Assembly (NCBI RefSeq): GCF_000310145.2
Contig: NZ_AMXA01000002.1
Location: 62,001 to 126,000, forward strand
DNA: 64,000 bases
Direction: 5' to 3'
DNA from: Thauera sp. 28
GTDB lineage: Bacteria; Pseudomonadota; Gammaproteobacteria; Burkholderiales; Rhodocyclaceae
Below, piece after piece: positions 24,365 to 33,335 of the stretch. The position numbers and the translations under genes are program-made. Numbering within the stretch: the first letter of the stretch is position 1; each line of letters starts with the position of its first letter. The notes beneath the pieces were generated by a model. It searched no databases. It worked only from the letters and a program-made list of their open reading frames with translations, and was not told the DNA's origin.

Positions 24365-24985
24365 TCAAACGCGATAGGTCACGGTGGTCATCAGCCTGGC
24401 CGCGAACTTCATCGCCCCCTTCACCGGCGCGGGAAGTTCATGTGCGCCCAGCCGCACGGCCATGTCCGCATGCTCGGCCTCGTCGACCTTCATCTGCTCC
24501 ACGATCGCACGCGAACGCGCATCGTCAGCCGGCAGCGTCTCCAGATGCCCCTTGAGATGGCGCTCCACCTGGCGCTCGGTCTCGGCCAGAAAACCGAGGT
24601 TCCAGCGATCGCCGAAACGCCCGGCAAGCAGACCAAGGGCGAGCGCCCCGCCGTACCACACCGGATTGAGCAGACTCTTGCGCCCGCCCAACTCTGCAAT
24701 ACGGCGCTCGGTCCAGGCCAGGTGCTCGGTCTCTTCCTGCGAAGCCTGACGCAAGGTGTCGCGGATCGCCGGATCACGCGACATCATGGCCTGCCCTTGA
24801 TAGAGAGCCTGCGCACAGATCTCGCCAACATGATTGATGCGCATGAGGGCTGCGGCGTGCCGACGCTCGGCGTCGTCAAGCATTGCATCCGGCACTCCCT
24901 CATCAGGCACGGGACGCACGCTGCGTGCCGGTGCGAGCACGGTACGCAAAGCCTTGTCGAACTCGATGATGGCACGATCAAGCAT
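24365..24985 (-). CDS. coq7: 3-Demethoxyubiquinol 3-hydroxylase (Coq7/UbiF type)
   Basis: A 206-residue di-iron carboxylate monooxygenase that hydroxylates the demethoxy-quinone intermediate in ubiquinone synthesis. The iron ligands lie in two EXXH-type motifs, [14 protein letters not shown] with [11 protein letters not shown] and [15 protein letters not shown], and a membrane-interacting hydrophobic segment ([14 protein letters not shown]) is in the middle. Betaproteobacteria often use Coq7 in place of the flavoprotein UbiF. Its ATG overlaps the stop of the upstream CNP1-like gene (TAATG), so the two are co-translated. Confidence 0.95.
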   Translation of the reverse strand: MLDRAIIEFDKALRTVLAPARSVRPVPDEGVPDAMLDDAERRHAAALMRINHVGEICAQALYQGQAMMSRDPAIRDTLRQASQEETEHLAWTERRIAELGGRKSLLNPVWYGGALALGLLAGRFGDRWNLGFLAETERQVERHLKGHLETLPADDARSRAIVEQMKVDEAEHADMAVRLGAHELPAPVKGAMKFAARLMTTVTYRV

Positions 24986-25530
24986 TATCTGACTCCGAAG
25001 GGCTGAATCACGTCGCGCCGCTGTTGCAGCAGCTGCAAGGCATGCTGCCGACTACGGGGCGCGGCCGGGCCATCGCACAGGTAATCCTGCGCCAGGGCAG
25101 CGCGAGGGCGGTTGTACGTGTTATCGGAGATCGGCTGCCAGGTATCGTTCCTCGCCGGCACCCAAGACCCATCCGCGCGGCCTGTGGCGTACAGGCGACG
25201 CTCACCGGTCGCGCAGCGGATCCCCTCGAAAGTCACGTTCTGCGCCCCACCGGGCGTGCGTACGACCAGCGTGAAGCGCACTACGCCGTCATCACCAACA
25301 GCGAGACTGGCCTCGTCGACGAAAAAAGCATTGGGCGTGGCCGCACTGACGTAGAACGCCCTGAGGCGCGACTCCTCGACGGGCGGAGGCATCACCACCT
25401 CGCTCTCTTTCCAGTTCGGGTCGGCGTCAAAAAGCAGGCCTGCAGAAACACCCCCCGAAAAGCAGCCCAGGGCAAGCAGGCCCACAGGGGCGATACGACG
25501 GAGAATCGAGTTCAAACGTGCAATCTCCAC
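24985..25530 (-). CDS. CNP1-like exported protein of unknown function
   Basis: An exported protein of about 181 residues: a basic N-terminus and a hydrophobic signal segment ([21 protein letters not shown]), then [46 protein letters not shown] and the conserved [23 protein letters not shown], which mark the CNP1-like family (PF08750) of neisserial and betaproteobacterial proteins. The start is uncertain: GTG at 25530 or TTG at 25515 (the latter has a GGAG site nine bases upstream). Its stop overlaps the coq7 ATG. The function is unknown; the operon suggests a link to the envelope or quinone biology, which is inference. Confidence 0.85.
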   Translation of the reverse strand: MEIARLNSILRRIAPVGLLALGCFSGGVSAGLLFDADPNWKESEVVMPPPVEESRLRAFYVSAATPNAFFVDEASLAVGDDGVVRFTLVVRTPGGAQNVTFEGIRCATGERRLYATGRADGSWVPARNDTWQPISDNTYNRPRAALAQDYLCDGPAAPRSRQHALQLLQQRRDVIQPFGVR

Positions 25531-25616
25531 ATTGGGACCAAGCAGCCTGCCCCGCATGCAAGCCGGCAGGTGCCACACCCCTTAGGCTTCCCGCAAGCGA
25601 CGCCTGCATTCAACAT

Positions 25617-26183
25617 CTATGCGCCCGGCCCACTCAAGCCTTGAGACCCCAATTCTGCCGGCTCTGCAAGGCCCGGCAGACGGTAGGGCTCGGGCAGTTC
25701 GAATGCGCGCGAGCGATGGAGAATGCGAGCGAGCTCGATGAGCGCCATCTGGTAGACCTGACGCTTGAATTCAATCACCGCATCGAGCGGCACCCAGTAG
25801 TCACTCCAGCGCCAGGCATCGAATTCCGGATGAGAGCTCGCGCGCAGGCACACGTCGGAATCCCGCCCCACCAAACGCAACAGAAACCAGATCTGCTTCT
25901 GTCCACGATAGGTGTTGCGCCATTCACGCCGTATCCAGTGCTTCGGCACCTCATAGCGCAGCCAGCCGCGCGTGCGGCCGAGGATCTTGACGTGCTCCGG
26001 GCGCAACCCGACTTCCTCGAACAACTCCCGGTACATGGCCTGCTCCGGCGACTCGCCGTGCTTGATGCCACCTTGCGGAAATTGCCAGGAATGTTCGCGA
26101 ATGCGCTTGCCCCAGAACACCTCGTTGCGCGAATTGACCAGAATGATGCCGACGTTCGGGCGAAAGCCTTCACGGTCAAGCAT
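25617..26183 (-). CDS. rppH: RNA pyrophosphohydrolase
   Basis: Removes pyrophosphate from the 5' triphosphate end of mRNA, making it a substrate for RNase E-dependent decay. It has 188 residues and starts [17 protein letters not shown], the hallmark of RppH. The Nudix box at 38-60 is [23 protein letters not shown], and the following [15 protein letters not shown] is also typical. It is divergent from proS across a 170-bp gap. Confidence 0.96.
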   Translation of the reverse strand: MLDREGFRPNVGIILVNSRNEVFWGKRIREHSWQFPQGGIKHGESPEQAMYRELFEEVGLRPEHVKILGRTRGWLRYEVPKHWIRREWRNTYRGQKQIWFLLRLVGRDSDVCLRASSHPEFDAWRWSDYWVPLDAVIEFKRQVYQMALIELARILHRSRAFELPEPYRLPGLAEPAELGSQGLSGPGA

Positions 26184-26353
26184 GTCGAACCTTCAAATTC
26201 GGTTTATTGACGGCAATTTTTTCACACTTGCGCCCCGTTTGAAAGCGCACCATGTCCGTGCATCACCTACGCTGAACGACGAGCGCGCGATCGTCATGCA
26301 CGCCATGCGCTAGAATCCCGCGCTCGACAACGCCTTCTACGCAAAAGACCCTC

Positions 26354-28102
26354 ATGCGCGCCAGCCAGTTCCACCTGTTCACCCTCAAGGAAGCCCCGTC
26401 GGACGCCGAAGTCGTCAGCCAGAAGCTGATGCTGCGCGCCGGCATGATCCGCAAGGTCGCCGCCGGCATCTACAGTTACATGCCGATGGGCCTGCGTGCC
26501 ATCCGCAAGGTCGAGACCATCATCCGCGAGGAGATGGACCGCGCCGGCGCCATGGAGCTGACCATGCCGATGGTGCAGCCCGCCGAACTGTGGAACGAGA
26601 CCGGGCGCTGGGACAAGATGGGCGACGAGCTGCTGCGCTTCAAGGACCGTCACGAACGCGATTTCGCGCTGCAGCCCACCTCCGAGGAGGTCGTCACCGA
26701 CATCGCGCGCCAGGAGCTGAAGAGCTACCGCCAGCTGCCGAAGAACTTCTACCAGATCCAGACCAAGTTCCGCGACGAGCGCCGGCCGCGCTTCGGCGTC
26801 ATGCGCGGGCGCGAATTCACCATGAAGGACGCCTACTCCTTCGACCGCAGCGAGGAAGCCGCCGGGCGCAGCTACGACATCATGTTCGCCGCCTACAAGC
26901 GCATCTTCGACCGCATCGGCCTGGAATACCGGGCGGTGGCCGCCGACACCGGCGCTATCGGCGGCGATCGTTCGCACGAGTTCCAGGTCATCGCCGACAC
27001 CGGCGAGGACGCCATCGTCTATTGCCCGGACTCCGACTACGCCGCCAACATCGAGCTCGCCGAAGCAGTGTCCTTGATCGCGCGCCGTGCCGAACCTGCC
27101 AAGGCGCTGGAGAAGACCCCCACACCCGGCAAGGCCACCTGCGAGGACGTTGCCGAACTGCTCAAGGTGCCGCTGGCCACCACGGTGAAGTCGCTGGTGC
27201 TGGCGACCGACGACCTCGACGACAAGGGCAAGCCGGCCGGCGTCACCGTGTGGCTGCTGCTGGTGCGCGGCGACCACGCGCTCAACGAGGTCAAGGCCGG
27301 CAAGCTTCCGGGCCTCAAGTCCGGCTTCCGCTTCGCCACCGAGGCCGAGATCCTCGAGCACTTCGGCTGCAAGCCGGGCTACCTCGGCCCCATCGGGCTG
27401 AAGAAGCCGGTCAAGGTCATCGCCGACCGTACCGTCGCCCACATGGCCGACTTCATCTGCGGTGCCAACGACGCCGACTTCCACTTCACCGGTGTCAACT
27501 GGAGCCGCGATCTGCCCGAGCCCGACCTGGTGGCCGACATCCGCAACGTGATCGAGGGCGACCCCAGCCCCGACGGCGGCGGCGTGCTTGCCATCCAGCG
27601 CGGCATCGAGGTCGGCCACGTGTTCTATCTCGGCACCAAGTACTCCAAGGCGATGAACGCCACCTTCCTCGACGAGGACGGCAAGCCCAAGCACTTCGAG
27701 ATGGGCTGCTACGGCATCGGCGTCACCCGCATCCTGGGCGCCGCGATCGAGCAGAACCACGACGCTCGCGGCATCATCTGGCCGCGCGCGATCGCCCCCT
27801 TCGAAGTCGTCATCTGCCCCGTCGGCTGGGGCAAGTCGCAGGCGGTGCGCGAGGAGGCCCAGAAGCTCTACGACGCGCTCGTCGCCACCGGTGTCGACGC
27901 CATCCTCGATGACCGCGACGAGCGTCCCGGCGTGATGTTCGCCGACTGGGAGCTCATCGGCGTGCCGCACCGCGTCACCATCGGCGACCGCGGGCTCAAG
28001 GAAGGCGTGGTCGAATACCAGGGCAGGCGCGATGCCGACGCCGCCAAGCTGGCGGTCGGCGAGGTGCTCGGCCACATGCTCGACCGCCTCAAGCAGGGCT
28101 GA
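26354..28102 (+). CDS. proS: Prolyl-tRNA synthetase (bacterial type)
   Basis: Class II synthetase of 582 residues. Motif 1 and motif 2 regions ([19 protein letters not shown] and [27 protein letters not shown]) precede the editing INS domain (about 225-400) that removes alanine mischarged on tRNA-Pro. Motif 3 ([17 protein letters not shown]) and the anticodon-binding domain ([24 protein letters not shown]) follow. TAGAAT at 26311-26316 is a likely -10, giving a leader of about 30 nt. It is divergent from rppH and followed after 17 bp by the transglycosylase gene. Confidence 0.98.
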   Translation: MRASQFHLFTLKEAPSDAEVVSQKLMLRAGMIRKVAAGIYSYMPMGLRAIRKVETIIREEMDRAGAMELTMPMVQPAELWNETGRWDKMGDELLRFKDRHERDFALQPTSEEVVTDIARQELKSYRQLPKNFYQIQTKFRDERRPRFGVMRGREFTMKDAYSFDRSEEAAGRSYDIMFAAYKRIFDRIGLEYRAVAADTGAIGGDRSHEFQVIADTGEDAIVYCPDSDYAANIELAEAVSLIARRAEPAKALEKTPTPGKATCEDVAELLKVPLATTVKSLVLATDDLDDKGKPAGVTVWLLLVRGDHALNEVKAGKLPGLKSGFRFATEAEILEHFGCKPGYLGPIGLKKPVKVIADRTVAHMADFICGANDADFHFTGVNWSRDLPEPDLVADIRNVIEGDPSPDGGGVLAIQRGIEVGHVFYLGTKYSKAMNATFLDEDGKPKHFEMGCYGIGVTRILGAAIEQNHDARGIIWPRAIAPFEVVICPVGWGKSQAVREEAQKLYDALVATGVDAILDDRDERPGVMFADWELIGVPHRVTIGDRGLKEGVVEYQGRRDADAAKLAVGEVLGHMLDRLKQG

Positions 28103-28119
28103 GCCTCCGGGAGCCCGCA

Positions 28120-28776
28120 ATGCGCCGCCTGCCCACCCCGCTCCGCCAGCTTGCCGCCGCGTGCCTGCTCGCGCTCGCAGCGGGCGGCGCGCAGGCCGGC
28201 GCACAACAGTACGAGCCCATGGCAGCCAGTGTCCGCGCTGCGCTGCACGCCGCGGTGAGCGACGCTGCCGCCCCCATGCTGCCGATTCCGGACGCCGGCG
28301 AACGCGCACAGTGGCTCGCCGAGATGTCGCGCCGGCTGGCCAGGCGGATCCCGGACGAGGCCTACCGCACGGAACTCCTCACCAGCATCCACTACGAGGC
28401 GACCCGCGCCGGGCTCGACCCCCAGCTGGTGCTCGGCCTGATCCAGGTCGAAAGCGCCTTCCGCAAGTACGCGATCTCCTCGGCGGGCGCACGCGGCTAC
28501 ATGCAGGTGATGCCGTTCTGGATCAAGATCATCGGCCGCGAGGACGACAACCTCTTCCACATGCGCACCAACCTGCGCTATGGCTGCACCATCCTGCGCC
28601 ACTACCTCGACATCGAGAAGGGCGACCTGTTCCGCGCGCTGGGCCGCTACAACGGCAGCCTGGGCAAGGCGCAGTACCCCAACCTGGTCCGCGCGGCGTG
28701 GGAACAGCACTGGAGCTGGAACCCGCAACAACTCGCTGCCGCCGGACAGGATACGGGTACGCCAGCAGTGCGCTGA
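28120..28776 (+). CDS. Lytic murein transglycosylase (SLT domain)
   Basis: A 218-residue exported protein with a signal peptide (LRQLAAACLLALAAGGAQA). The C-terminal goose-lysozyme-like SLT domain has catalytic Glu111 in LGLIQVESAFRKYAISSAGARGYMQVMPFW, and the GRYNGSLGKAQYP motif lies further on. It cleaves the MurNAc-GlcNAc bond with 1,6-anhydro ring formation. It lacks repeat or LysM modules, so it is a short family 1-type enzyme. It is probably co-transcribed with proS (17-bp gap), a pairing seen in other betaproteobacteria. Confidence 0.93.
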   Translation: MRRLPTPLRQLAAACLLALAAGGAQAGAQQYEPMAASVRAALHAAVSDAAAPMLPIPDAGERAQWLAEMSRRLARRIPDEAYRTELLTSIHYEATRAGLDPQLVLGLIQVESAFRKYAISSAGARGYMQVMPFWIKIIGREDDNLFHMRTNLRYGCTILRHYLDIEKGDLFRALGRYNGSLGKAQYPNLVRAAWEQHWSWNPQQLAAAGQDTGTPAVR

Positions 28777-28804
28777 GCCCCGGACCAGCCGGGGCCTGCC
28801 GGCG

Positions 28805-29401
28805 TCAACCAGCGGCGGCCAAGGGCCGCATATCGGCTGTGCGCTCCACTGCGCGCAGCCCGTCCTTCGCACCCGCAACCAGCGACTGCACGTCGCCCGA
28901 GATCTCGCCCCCTTCTTCGATGAGGATCTTGCCGTAGCGGATCTTGCCACTGACACGTCCGGTCGAGTGGATCAGCAACTGCACGCGCGCGGTCAGCTCT
29001 CCTTCGAAGTGCCCATGGATCTCGGCAATGTCGATACCAACCGTGCCCTTGTAGGCGCCCGCCTCGGCAATGCGAAGCACGCGGCTGTCCATGGTGGCCT
29101 CGACGCGCCCCTCGACGACGAGCGTGTCGCAATCAAGGATCTCGGCCCCCTTCAGCTTGACGTCGGGGCCGACGATCAAGCGACTCTCGCCGCTGCGCTC
29201 CGTCGGCACTGCCGTCACCGCCTCGACCGCGTTACCTTGAGCTGCCGAGACCGCCTCGCTTGCGGCGACATCGGCAGCCGCTGGCGTCGCCGGCATCTCC
29301 GGGCTCACTGGCCGTGCGCTGACCGCGCCACCAAGAGGACGCGGGCTGCGGGCTGCAGGCATCTCGGCTGTCTTATGAAACAGATTGGGCTTGTTGAACA
29401 T
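28805..29401 (-). CDS. Bactofilin family cytoskeletal protein
   Basis: 198 residues with a low-complexity N-terminus rich in Pro, Ala and Ser (about 15-70) and then the bactofilin domain (DUF583): repeated right-handed beta-helix strands such as RLIVGPDVKLKGAEILDCDTLVVEGRVEATMDSR, EIHGHFEGELTARVQLLIHSTGRVSGKIRYGKILIEEGGEISGDVQ. Bactofilins polymerise without nucleotide and organise wall-synthesis or polar structures, in keeping with the peptidoglycan hydrolase gene next door. ATG at 29401 has an AAGGAG site; an ATG 39 bases upstream does not fit. Confidence 0.93.
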   Translation of the reverse strand: MFNKPNLFHKTAEMPAARSPRPLGGAVSARPVSPEMPATPAAADVAASEAVSAAQGNAVEAVTAVPTERSGESRLIVGPDVKLKGAEILDCDTLVVEGRVEATMDSRVLRIAEAGAYKGTVGIDIAEIHGHFEGELTARVQLLIHSTGRVSGKIRYGKILIEEGGEISGDVQSLVAGAKDGLRAVERTADMRPLAAAG

Positions 29402-29772
29402 GCTGACTCCTTGAGGTTGATGCAGTCCTTGTGCTGCCATCGTCAGCCATGAGCATGGAACGTGCCGGGCCCCTCACCACAGGCACTTTCCGCAGGCAGT
29501 TCAATAACCTGCAGCTCATTCCCGAGCCCATTCCCAACCCAGGGCAGCTGCGCTGGCGTCGCTGCAGCCCGACACGATGCCCTCCTGCCAGCGCCATCCC
29601 CCTGATTGCGCAAAGAATCTCCCTGTCGCTTGCAGGCGACAACCGGCAGGCCGTCCTGCGCCGGACGTTACTTCACCTTGCATTTGCGTCCGCGCAGCCC
29701 TCGGCTGACTGACCTACACTGCCGCGTTTGCCGACGGCATCTCCCCCTTCAGCCTCCCGGGACCGCCTGCCC
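29402..29772. other. Intergenic region between bactofilin gene and glrK
   Basis: About 370 bp between divergent genes. No open frame has protein character and no tRNA-like or CRISPR-like pattern is seen. TACACT at about 29714 could be a -10 element for glrK, but no good -35 is at the right distance. I looked for the sigma54 pattern (TGGCAC-N5-TTGC) and did not find it. Confidence 0.5.
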
Positions 29773-31188
29773 ATGTTCCGCCCTTCGTTTCGCAGCATCA
29801 TGCTCACCGCCTTCCTGCTGATCGCGGGCGTGCTGGCTGCCGCGGCAGTGAGCGGATGGCTGAGTCTGGAGGCGCTTGCGCGCTCGATCCACGACGGCAA
29901 GCGCAACGCCCTGGCGCTCACCGCCGCCTCACGCGTACTCGGCGAGCGCTCAGTGGACCTGGAACGCAGCGCCCGCCAGTACCTCGTGCTGGGCGAACCT
30001 GCCTTGCGGCAGCGCTTCGACGACGCCCTCAGTGAAGCGCACCTTGCTCTGGACACGCTCGAGGCCAGTGCGCAAGGGCTTGCTGCGCCAGTCGGCGAAT
30101 GGCGTGCCCTGGCAGCCGCCATCGAACGAGGCCTCGAAACCACCCCCGACGGGAGCGGCGCTCAAGCCGCAGCGGACTTCAGCGCCGACTTCCTCGCCCT
30201 GAGCCAGGTGAGCGAGGCTGTAGAGCGCACCATCCAGGCGCGTCTTGCGCGTGAGAGCGAGGACCTCCTGGCAGAGCTCGAGTACCGCCGGCACCTGCTC
30301 GCCCAGCACATTCTCGCGGCGGTCGCACTTGCGGGCGTACTCGCGGCGCTCACATCATGGTGGCTGCTGCGTCCACTCGCGCGTATGGAACGCGCCATCG
30401 CCGCACTCGGCGACAACCATCTCGAATCGCCCATCCGCATCGGCGGACCCGCCGACCTGCGCCAACTCGGCGAGCACCTGGACTGGCTGCGCCAGCGGCT
30501 GGCCGAACTCGAAGCCAACCGAAATCGGGTTCTGCGCCACGTCTCGCACGAGCTCAAGACCCCACTCGCGTCCCTACGCGAAGGGGTCGCCCTGCTCAGC
30601 GACGGCATCCTCGGTCGACTCAACGCCGAACAGCGCGAAGTTGCCGGCATCCTGGACAGCAGTGCACGCGCACTGCAGGAGCGCATCGAACAGCTCCTGC
30701 ACTACAACGCCACCCAGTTCGATGCGCGCCGCCTGGACCGCAAGCCAACTGCCCTGCTGCCGCTGCTGTCCGAGGTCGTAAGCGAGCATCAGCTCCTCAT
30801 CCAGGCGCACAAGCTGGAGGTTCGGATCGAGGGTGACGCGCCGATCCTTTCGGCCGACGTCAGCAAGCTGCGCATCGCCTTGTCGAACCTCATCGCCAAC
30901 GCAATCCGCTTCAGTCCCGAGCACGGCCTCATCCGCATCGATGTCCAGGTCCAGGAGCCTCAAGTCATCATCGACTGCCGCGACGACGGACCGGGCGTCG
31001 CCGAAGAGGAACTTGAGCGAATCTTCGAACCCTTCTTCCGCGGCAGCCGCAGCAGCACCGCAAGCACCAAGGGCAGCGGCATCGGGCTGGCCATCGTGCG
31101 CGAGTTCGTCGCCGCGCATGGCGGGTACGCCAGGGCCCTGCCGAGTCCGCAGGGCGCACACTTCCAGCTGGAGCTCCCCCATGCATGA
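29773..31188 (+). CDS. glrK: Sensor histidine kinase of the GlrK/QseE type
   Basis: 471 residues. The N-terminal membrane helix (SIMLTAFLLIAGVLAAAAVSGW) is followed by a helical periplasmic domain of about 150 residues. A second membrane helix (LAQHILAAVALAGVLAALTSWWLL), HAMP and the H-box RHVSHELKTPLASLREG with His259 come next. The ATPase has NLIANAIRFSP (N box), DDGPGV and GSGIGLAIV. The kinase-lipoprotein-sigma54 regulator order that follows is the GlrK-QseG-GlrR arrangement of enterobacteria, which controls envelope-related genes there. I set the start at ATG 29773; an in-frame ATG at 29728 is less likely. Its 3' end overlaps the lipoprotein gene by 8 bp. Confidence 0.92.
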   Translation: MFRPSFRSIMLTAFLLIAGVLAAAAVSGWLSLEALARSIHDGKRNALALTAASRVLGERSVDLERSARQYLVLGEPALRQRFDDALSEAHLALDTLEASAQGLAAPVGEWRALAAAIERGLETTPDGSGAQAAADFSADFLALSQVSEAVERTIQARLARESEDLLAELEYRRHLLAQHILAAVALAGVLAALTSWWLLRPLARMERAIAALGDNHLESPIRIGGPADLRQLGEHLDWLRQRLAELEANRNRVLRHVSHELKTPLASLREGVALLSDGILGRLNAEQREVAGILDSSARALQERIEQLLHYNATQFDARRLDRKPTALLPLLSEVVSEHQLLIQAHKLEVRIEGDAPILSADVSKLRIALSNLIANAIRFSPEHGLIRIDVQVQEPQVIIDCRDDGPGVAEEELERIFEPFFRGSRSSTASTKGSGIGLAIVREFVAAHGGYARALPSPQGAHFQLELPHA

Positions 31189-31693
31189 TGCACACCCGCA
31201 CCGACACCCGACTGCGCGCCTACGGCACGCACTCTCACTCGTCCTCGCATGCATTGCCCTTGCTGCCTGCACGAACCTTCCGGGCCGGGACGCACCGCAC
31301 GCAACAACGGTCACTGAGGAGGCGCCCCCATCCGAGCAGGCAGCCATGAATCGGCTGCACGCAGCAGTACAGGCCAGCCAGCCCGACCGCGCGCGGCTCA
31401 ATGAAGCACGCCGCCAGCTCGAGCACCTGCTGGAGGACGACAGCACCGAGGCGCGCGCCCATCACCCCTTTGCACGCGCTCTGCTCACCCAGATCCGCGA
31501 ACGCCAACGCCAGGCCGCCCAGCTCGAGCGCCTGGAGCGCGAAATCGAAACGCACAAGGGCGAGCTCACCACGAGCCGCAGGCACGCGGCCGAGTTGCAG
31601 CGCAAACTCGACGCCCTGACTGCAATAGAGCGCACGCTGCCTGCGCCCTCGAGCGTTCCACCCTACGGTCAGAATGGCCTCGCTCCGCGATGA
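31181..31693 (+). CDS. QseG-like lipoprotein of the GlrK/GlrR system
   Basis: 170 residues. The signal peptide ends in a lipobox, LACIALAAC, with Cys30 as lipidation site. The mature part is helical and charged, with a likely coiled coil at about 75-155 (QIRERQRQAAQLERLEREIETHKGELTTSRRHAAELQRKL in outline). Its place between the kinase and regulator genes matches QseG/YfhG, an outer-membrane lipoprotein that contacts the kinase in E. coli. Sequence similarity cannot be judged here, so the call rests on position and lipoprotein features. It overlaps glrK by 8 bp and glrR by 4 bp. Confidence 0.8.
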   Translation: MHDAHPHRHPTARLRHALSLVLACIALAACTNLPGRDAPHATTVTEEAPPSEQAAMNRLHAAVQASQPDRARLNEARRQLEHLLEDDSTEARAHHPFARALLTQIRERQRQAAQLERLEREIETHKGELTTSRRHAAELQRKLDALTAIERTLPAPSSVPPYGQNGLAPR

Positions 31694-33111
31694 GCGCCAG
31701 GGCGACAGCTCCGATCCCTGCCGCCGCACGCCTGCTGCTCATCGACGACGACACCGATCTGCTGCGCCTGCTGTCGATGCGGCTCAAGGCCAACGGCTAT
31801 CGGGTAAGCACGGCATGCAGCATCGCCTCGGCGCACGCGCGCCTGGCCATGGAGACCTTCGACCTCGTCCTCAGCGACGTCCGCCTGCCCGACGGCGACG
31901 GCCTCACGCTGTTCGAAGACATCCGGCGCCACCACCCCGCGCTGCCGGTGATCATGATCACCGCACACGGAAGCATCCCGGACGCGGTGGACGCGACGAC
32001 ACGCGGCGTCGCCGACTATCTGACCAAACCGTTCGACGGCCAGGCCCTGCTCGACCGCATTGCCAAAGCGCTCGGAAATGCCTCCTCGACAAGCATTGCC
32101 GAAGGCGACCGGGCCGACTGGTGCAAGGCCATCATCAGCCGCAGCAGCCGCATGCGCGCACTGCTCGCCGAGGCGAGACTGGTCGCGGCTTCCGACGCCA
32201 GCGTCCTGATCCTGGGTGAGAGCGGCACGGGCAAGGAACTCCTCGCACGCGCAATCCACAACGCCAGCGCACGCGCGCAAGGCCCCTTCGTAGCGATCAA
32301 CTGCGGGGCAATCCCGGACCAACTGCTCGAATCCGAGCTTTTCGGGCATGTACGCGGGGCGTTTACCGGCGCCACCTCAACCCACGCCGGCCTGATCCAG
32401 GCGGCAGACGGCGGCACCCTGTTCCTCGACGAAATCGGCGACATGCCGCCCGCACTGCAGATCAAGCTGCTGCGTGTCCTGCAGGAGCGCGCAGTACGGC
32501 CGGTCGGCAGCACGCAGGCGAGTTCGGTAAACCTTCGCATCCTGTCGGCCACGCACCGCAATCTGGAAGACGCGCTGGGCAACGGCCAGTTTCGCGAGGA
32601 CCTCTACTACCGGATCAATGTCGTCAGCCTAGACCTTCCGCCGCTTGCCGAGCGTCGCGAGGACATCCCGCTGCTCGCCGAGCATTTCCTGCGCACGCTG
32701 GCGAGGCGCTATGGCAAGGACGTGAATGGATTCGCCGCCGACGCGCTCGAGACACTGGCCATCAGCCAATGGCCGGGCAATGTGCGCCAGCTCCACAACG
32801 TGGTCGAGCAGGTCTGTGCCCTCAGCACCACGCCCCTGGTCCCGCGCAGCCTCGTCGAGCGCGCGTTGCGCGCACAACCGATCGAAGCCTTGAGCTATGC
32901 CGAGGCCAAACAGCGCTTCGAGCGAAACTACCTGATACAGCTTTTGAAACTTACCGCGGGTAACGTCACCGATGCTGCACGCTTGGCAGATCGCAACCGC
33001 ACCGAGTTCTACCGGCTGCTGCAGCGCCATGGGCTCAGGCCGGAACCGTTCCGCGCCGAGAACCAGCCAGACGAAGAACAAACCCGCAGCCCTTCAAGGA
33101 GACCCGCATGA
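31690..33111 (+). CDS. glrR: Sigma54-dependent response regulator of the GlrR/QseF type
   Basis: 473 residues in three domains. The receiver has phospho-acceptor Asp63 (LVLSDVRLPDG), Thr in MITAHGS and Lys in YLTKPFDG. The AAA+ sigma54-interaction domain (about 150-380) has Walker A GESGTGKE, the sigma54-contact loop GAFTGA at about 223-228, Walker B GGTLFLDEIGDM and the R-finger region. The C-terminal Fis-type helix-turn-helix (about 420-460, AGNVTDAARLADRNRTEFYRLLQRHGL) binds DNA. It activates transcription by RpoN-RNA polymerase. It overlaps the lipoprotein gene (ATGA) and the next small gene (ATGA). Confidence 0.94.
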   Translation: MSARATAPIPAAARLLLIDDDTDLLRLLSMRLKANGYRVSTACSIASAHARLAMETFDLVLSDVRLPDGDGLTLFEDIRRHHPALPVIMITAHGSIPDAVDATTRGVADYLTKPFDGQALLDRIAKALGNASSTSIAEGDRADWCKAIISRSSRMRALLAEARLVAASDASVLILGESGTGKELLARAIHNASARAQGPFVAINCGAIPDQLLESELFGHVRGAFTGATSTHAGLIQAADGGTLFLDEIGDMPPALQIKLLRVLQERAVRPVGSTQASSVNLRILSATHRNLEDALGNGQFREDLYYRINVVSLDLPPLAERREDIPLLAEHFLRTLARRYGKDVNGFAADALETLAISQWPGNVRQLHNVVEQVCALSTTPLVPRSLVERALRAQPIEALSYAEAKQRFERNYLIQLLKLTAGNVTDAARLADRNRTEFYRLLQRHGLRPEPFRAENQPDEEQTRSPSRRPA

Positions 33112-33290
33112 GCATGCGTCAGACCGTAACCACCATCCTCGCCACCACCGCACTGGCCTGGTCGGTGCATAGCCCCGTGATCGCGGCAGGCCCGCAGGCG
33201 GCAGCGCCACAAGTCACCGCCAATAGCTGCGCCGACGACAAGAAGGCCGGCGCCGACGGCAGCACGCCGCAGAAGCCGACCTCGACCTGA
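33108..33290 (+). CDS. Small secreted peptide of unknown function at the end of the glrR operon
   Basis: 60 codons, start overlapping the glrR stop by four bases (ATGA) and an AAGGAGA site inside the end of glrR. The product has a clear signal peptide (MRQTVTTILATTALAWSVHSP, cut near VIAAG). The mature peptide of about 33 residues is rich in Ala, Pro, Asp, Lys and Thr and has one cysteine (TANSCADDKK). I do not recognise the family. Coupling to the regulator gene suggests a role in the same signalling system, for instance as ligand or modulator; that is inference. Confidence 0.75.
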   Translation: MSMRQTVTTILATTALAWSVHSPVIAAGPQAAAPQVTANSCADDKKAGADGSTPQKPTST

Positions 33291-33299
33291 ACGCTCCAA

Positions 33300-33335
33300 C
33301 CGTGGGCGGCCCGCTTCAGGCCGTGCCGCCCACGG
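33300..33335. terminator. Hairpin between the glrR operon and tldD
   Basis: 11-bp perfect arms, CCGTGGGCGGC (33300-33310) and GCCGCCCACGG (33325-33335), with a 14-nt loop. The right arm lies inside the last codons of tldD. No long T-run is seen. Confidence 0.6.

Noticed and set aside
26294-28309. 671-codon minus-strand frame over proS
   Set aside because: Same reason: it covers proS almost exactly and has no domain signature or ribosome-binding site.
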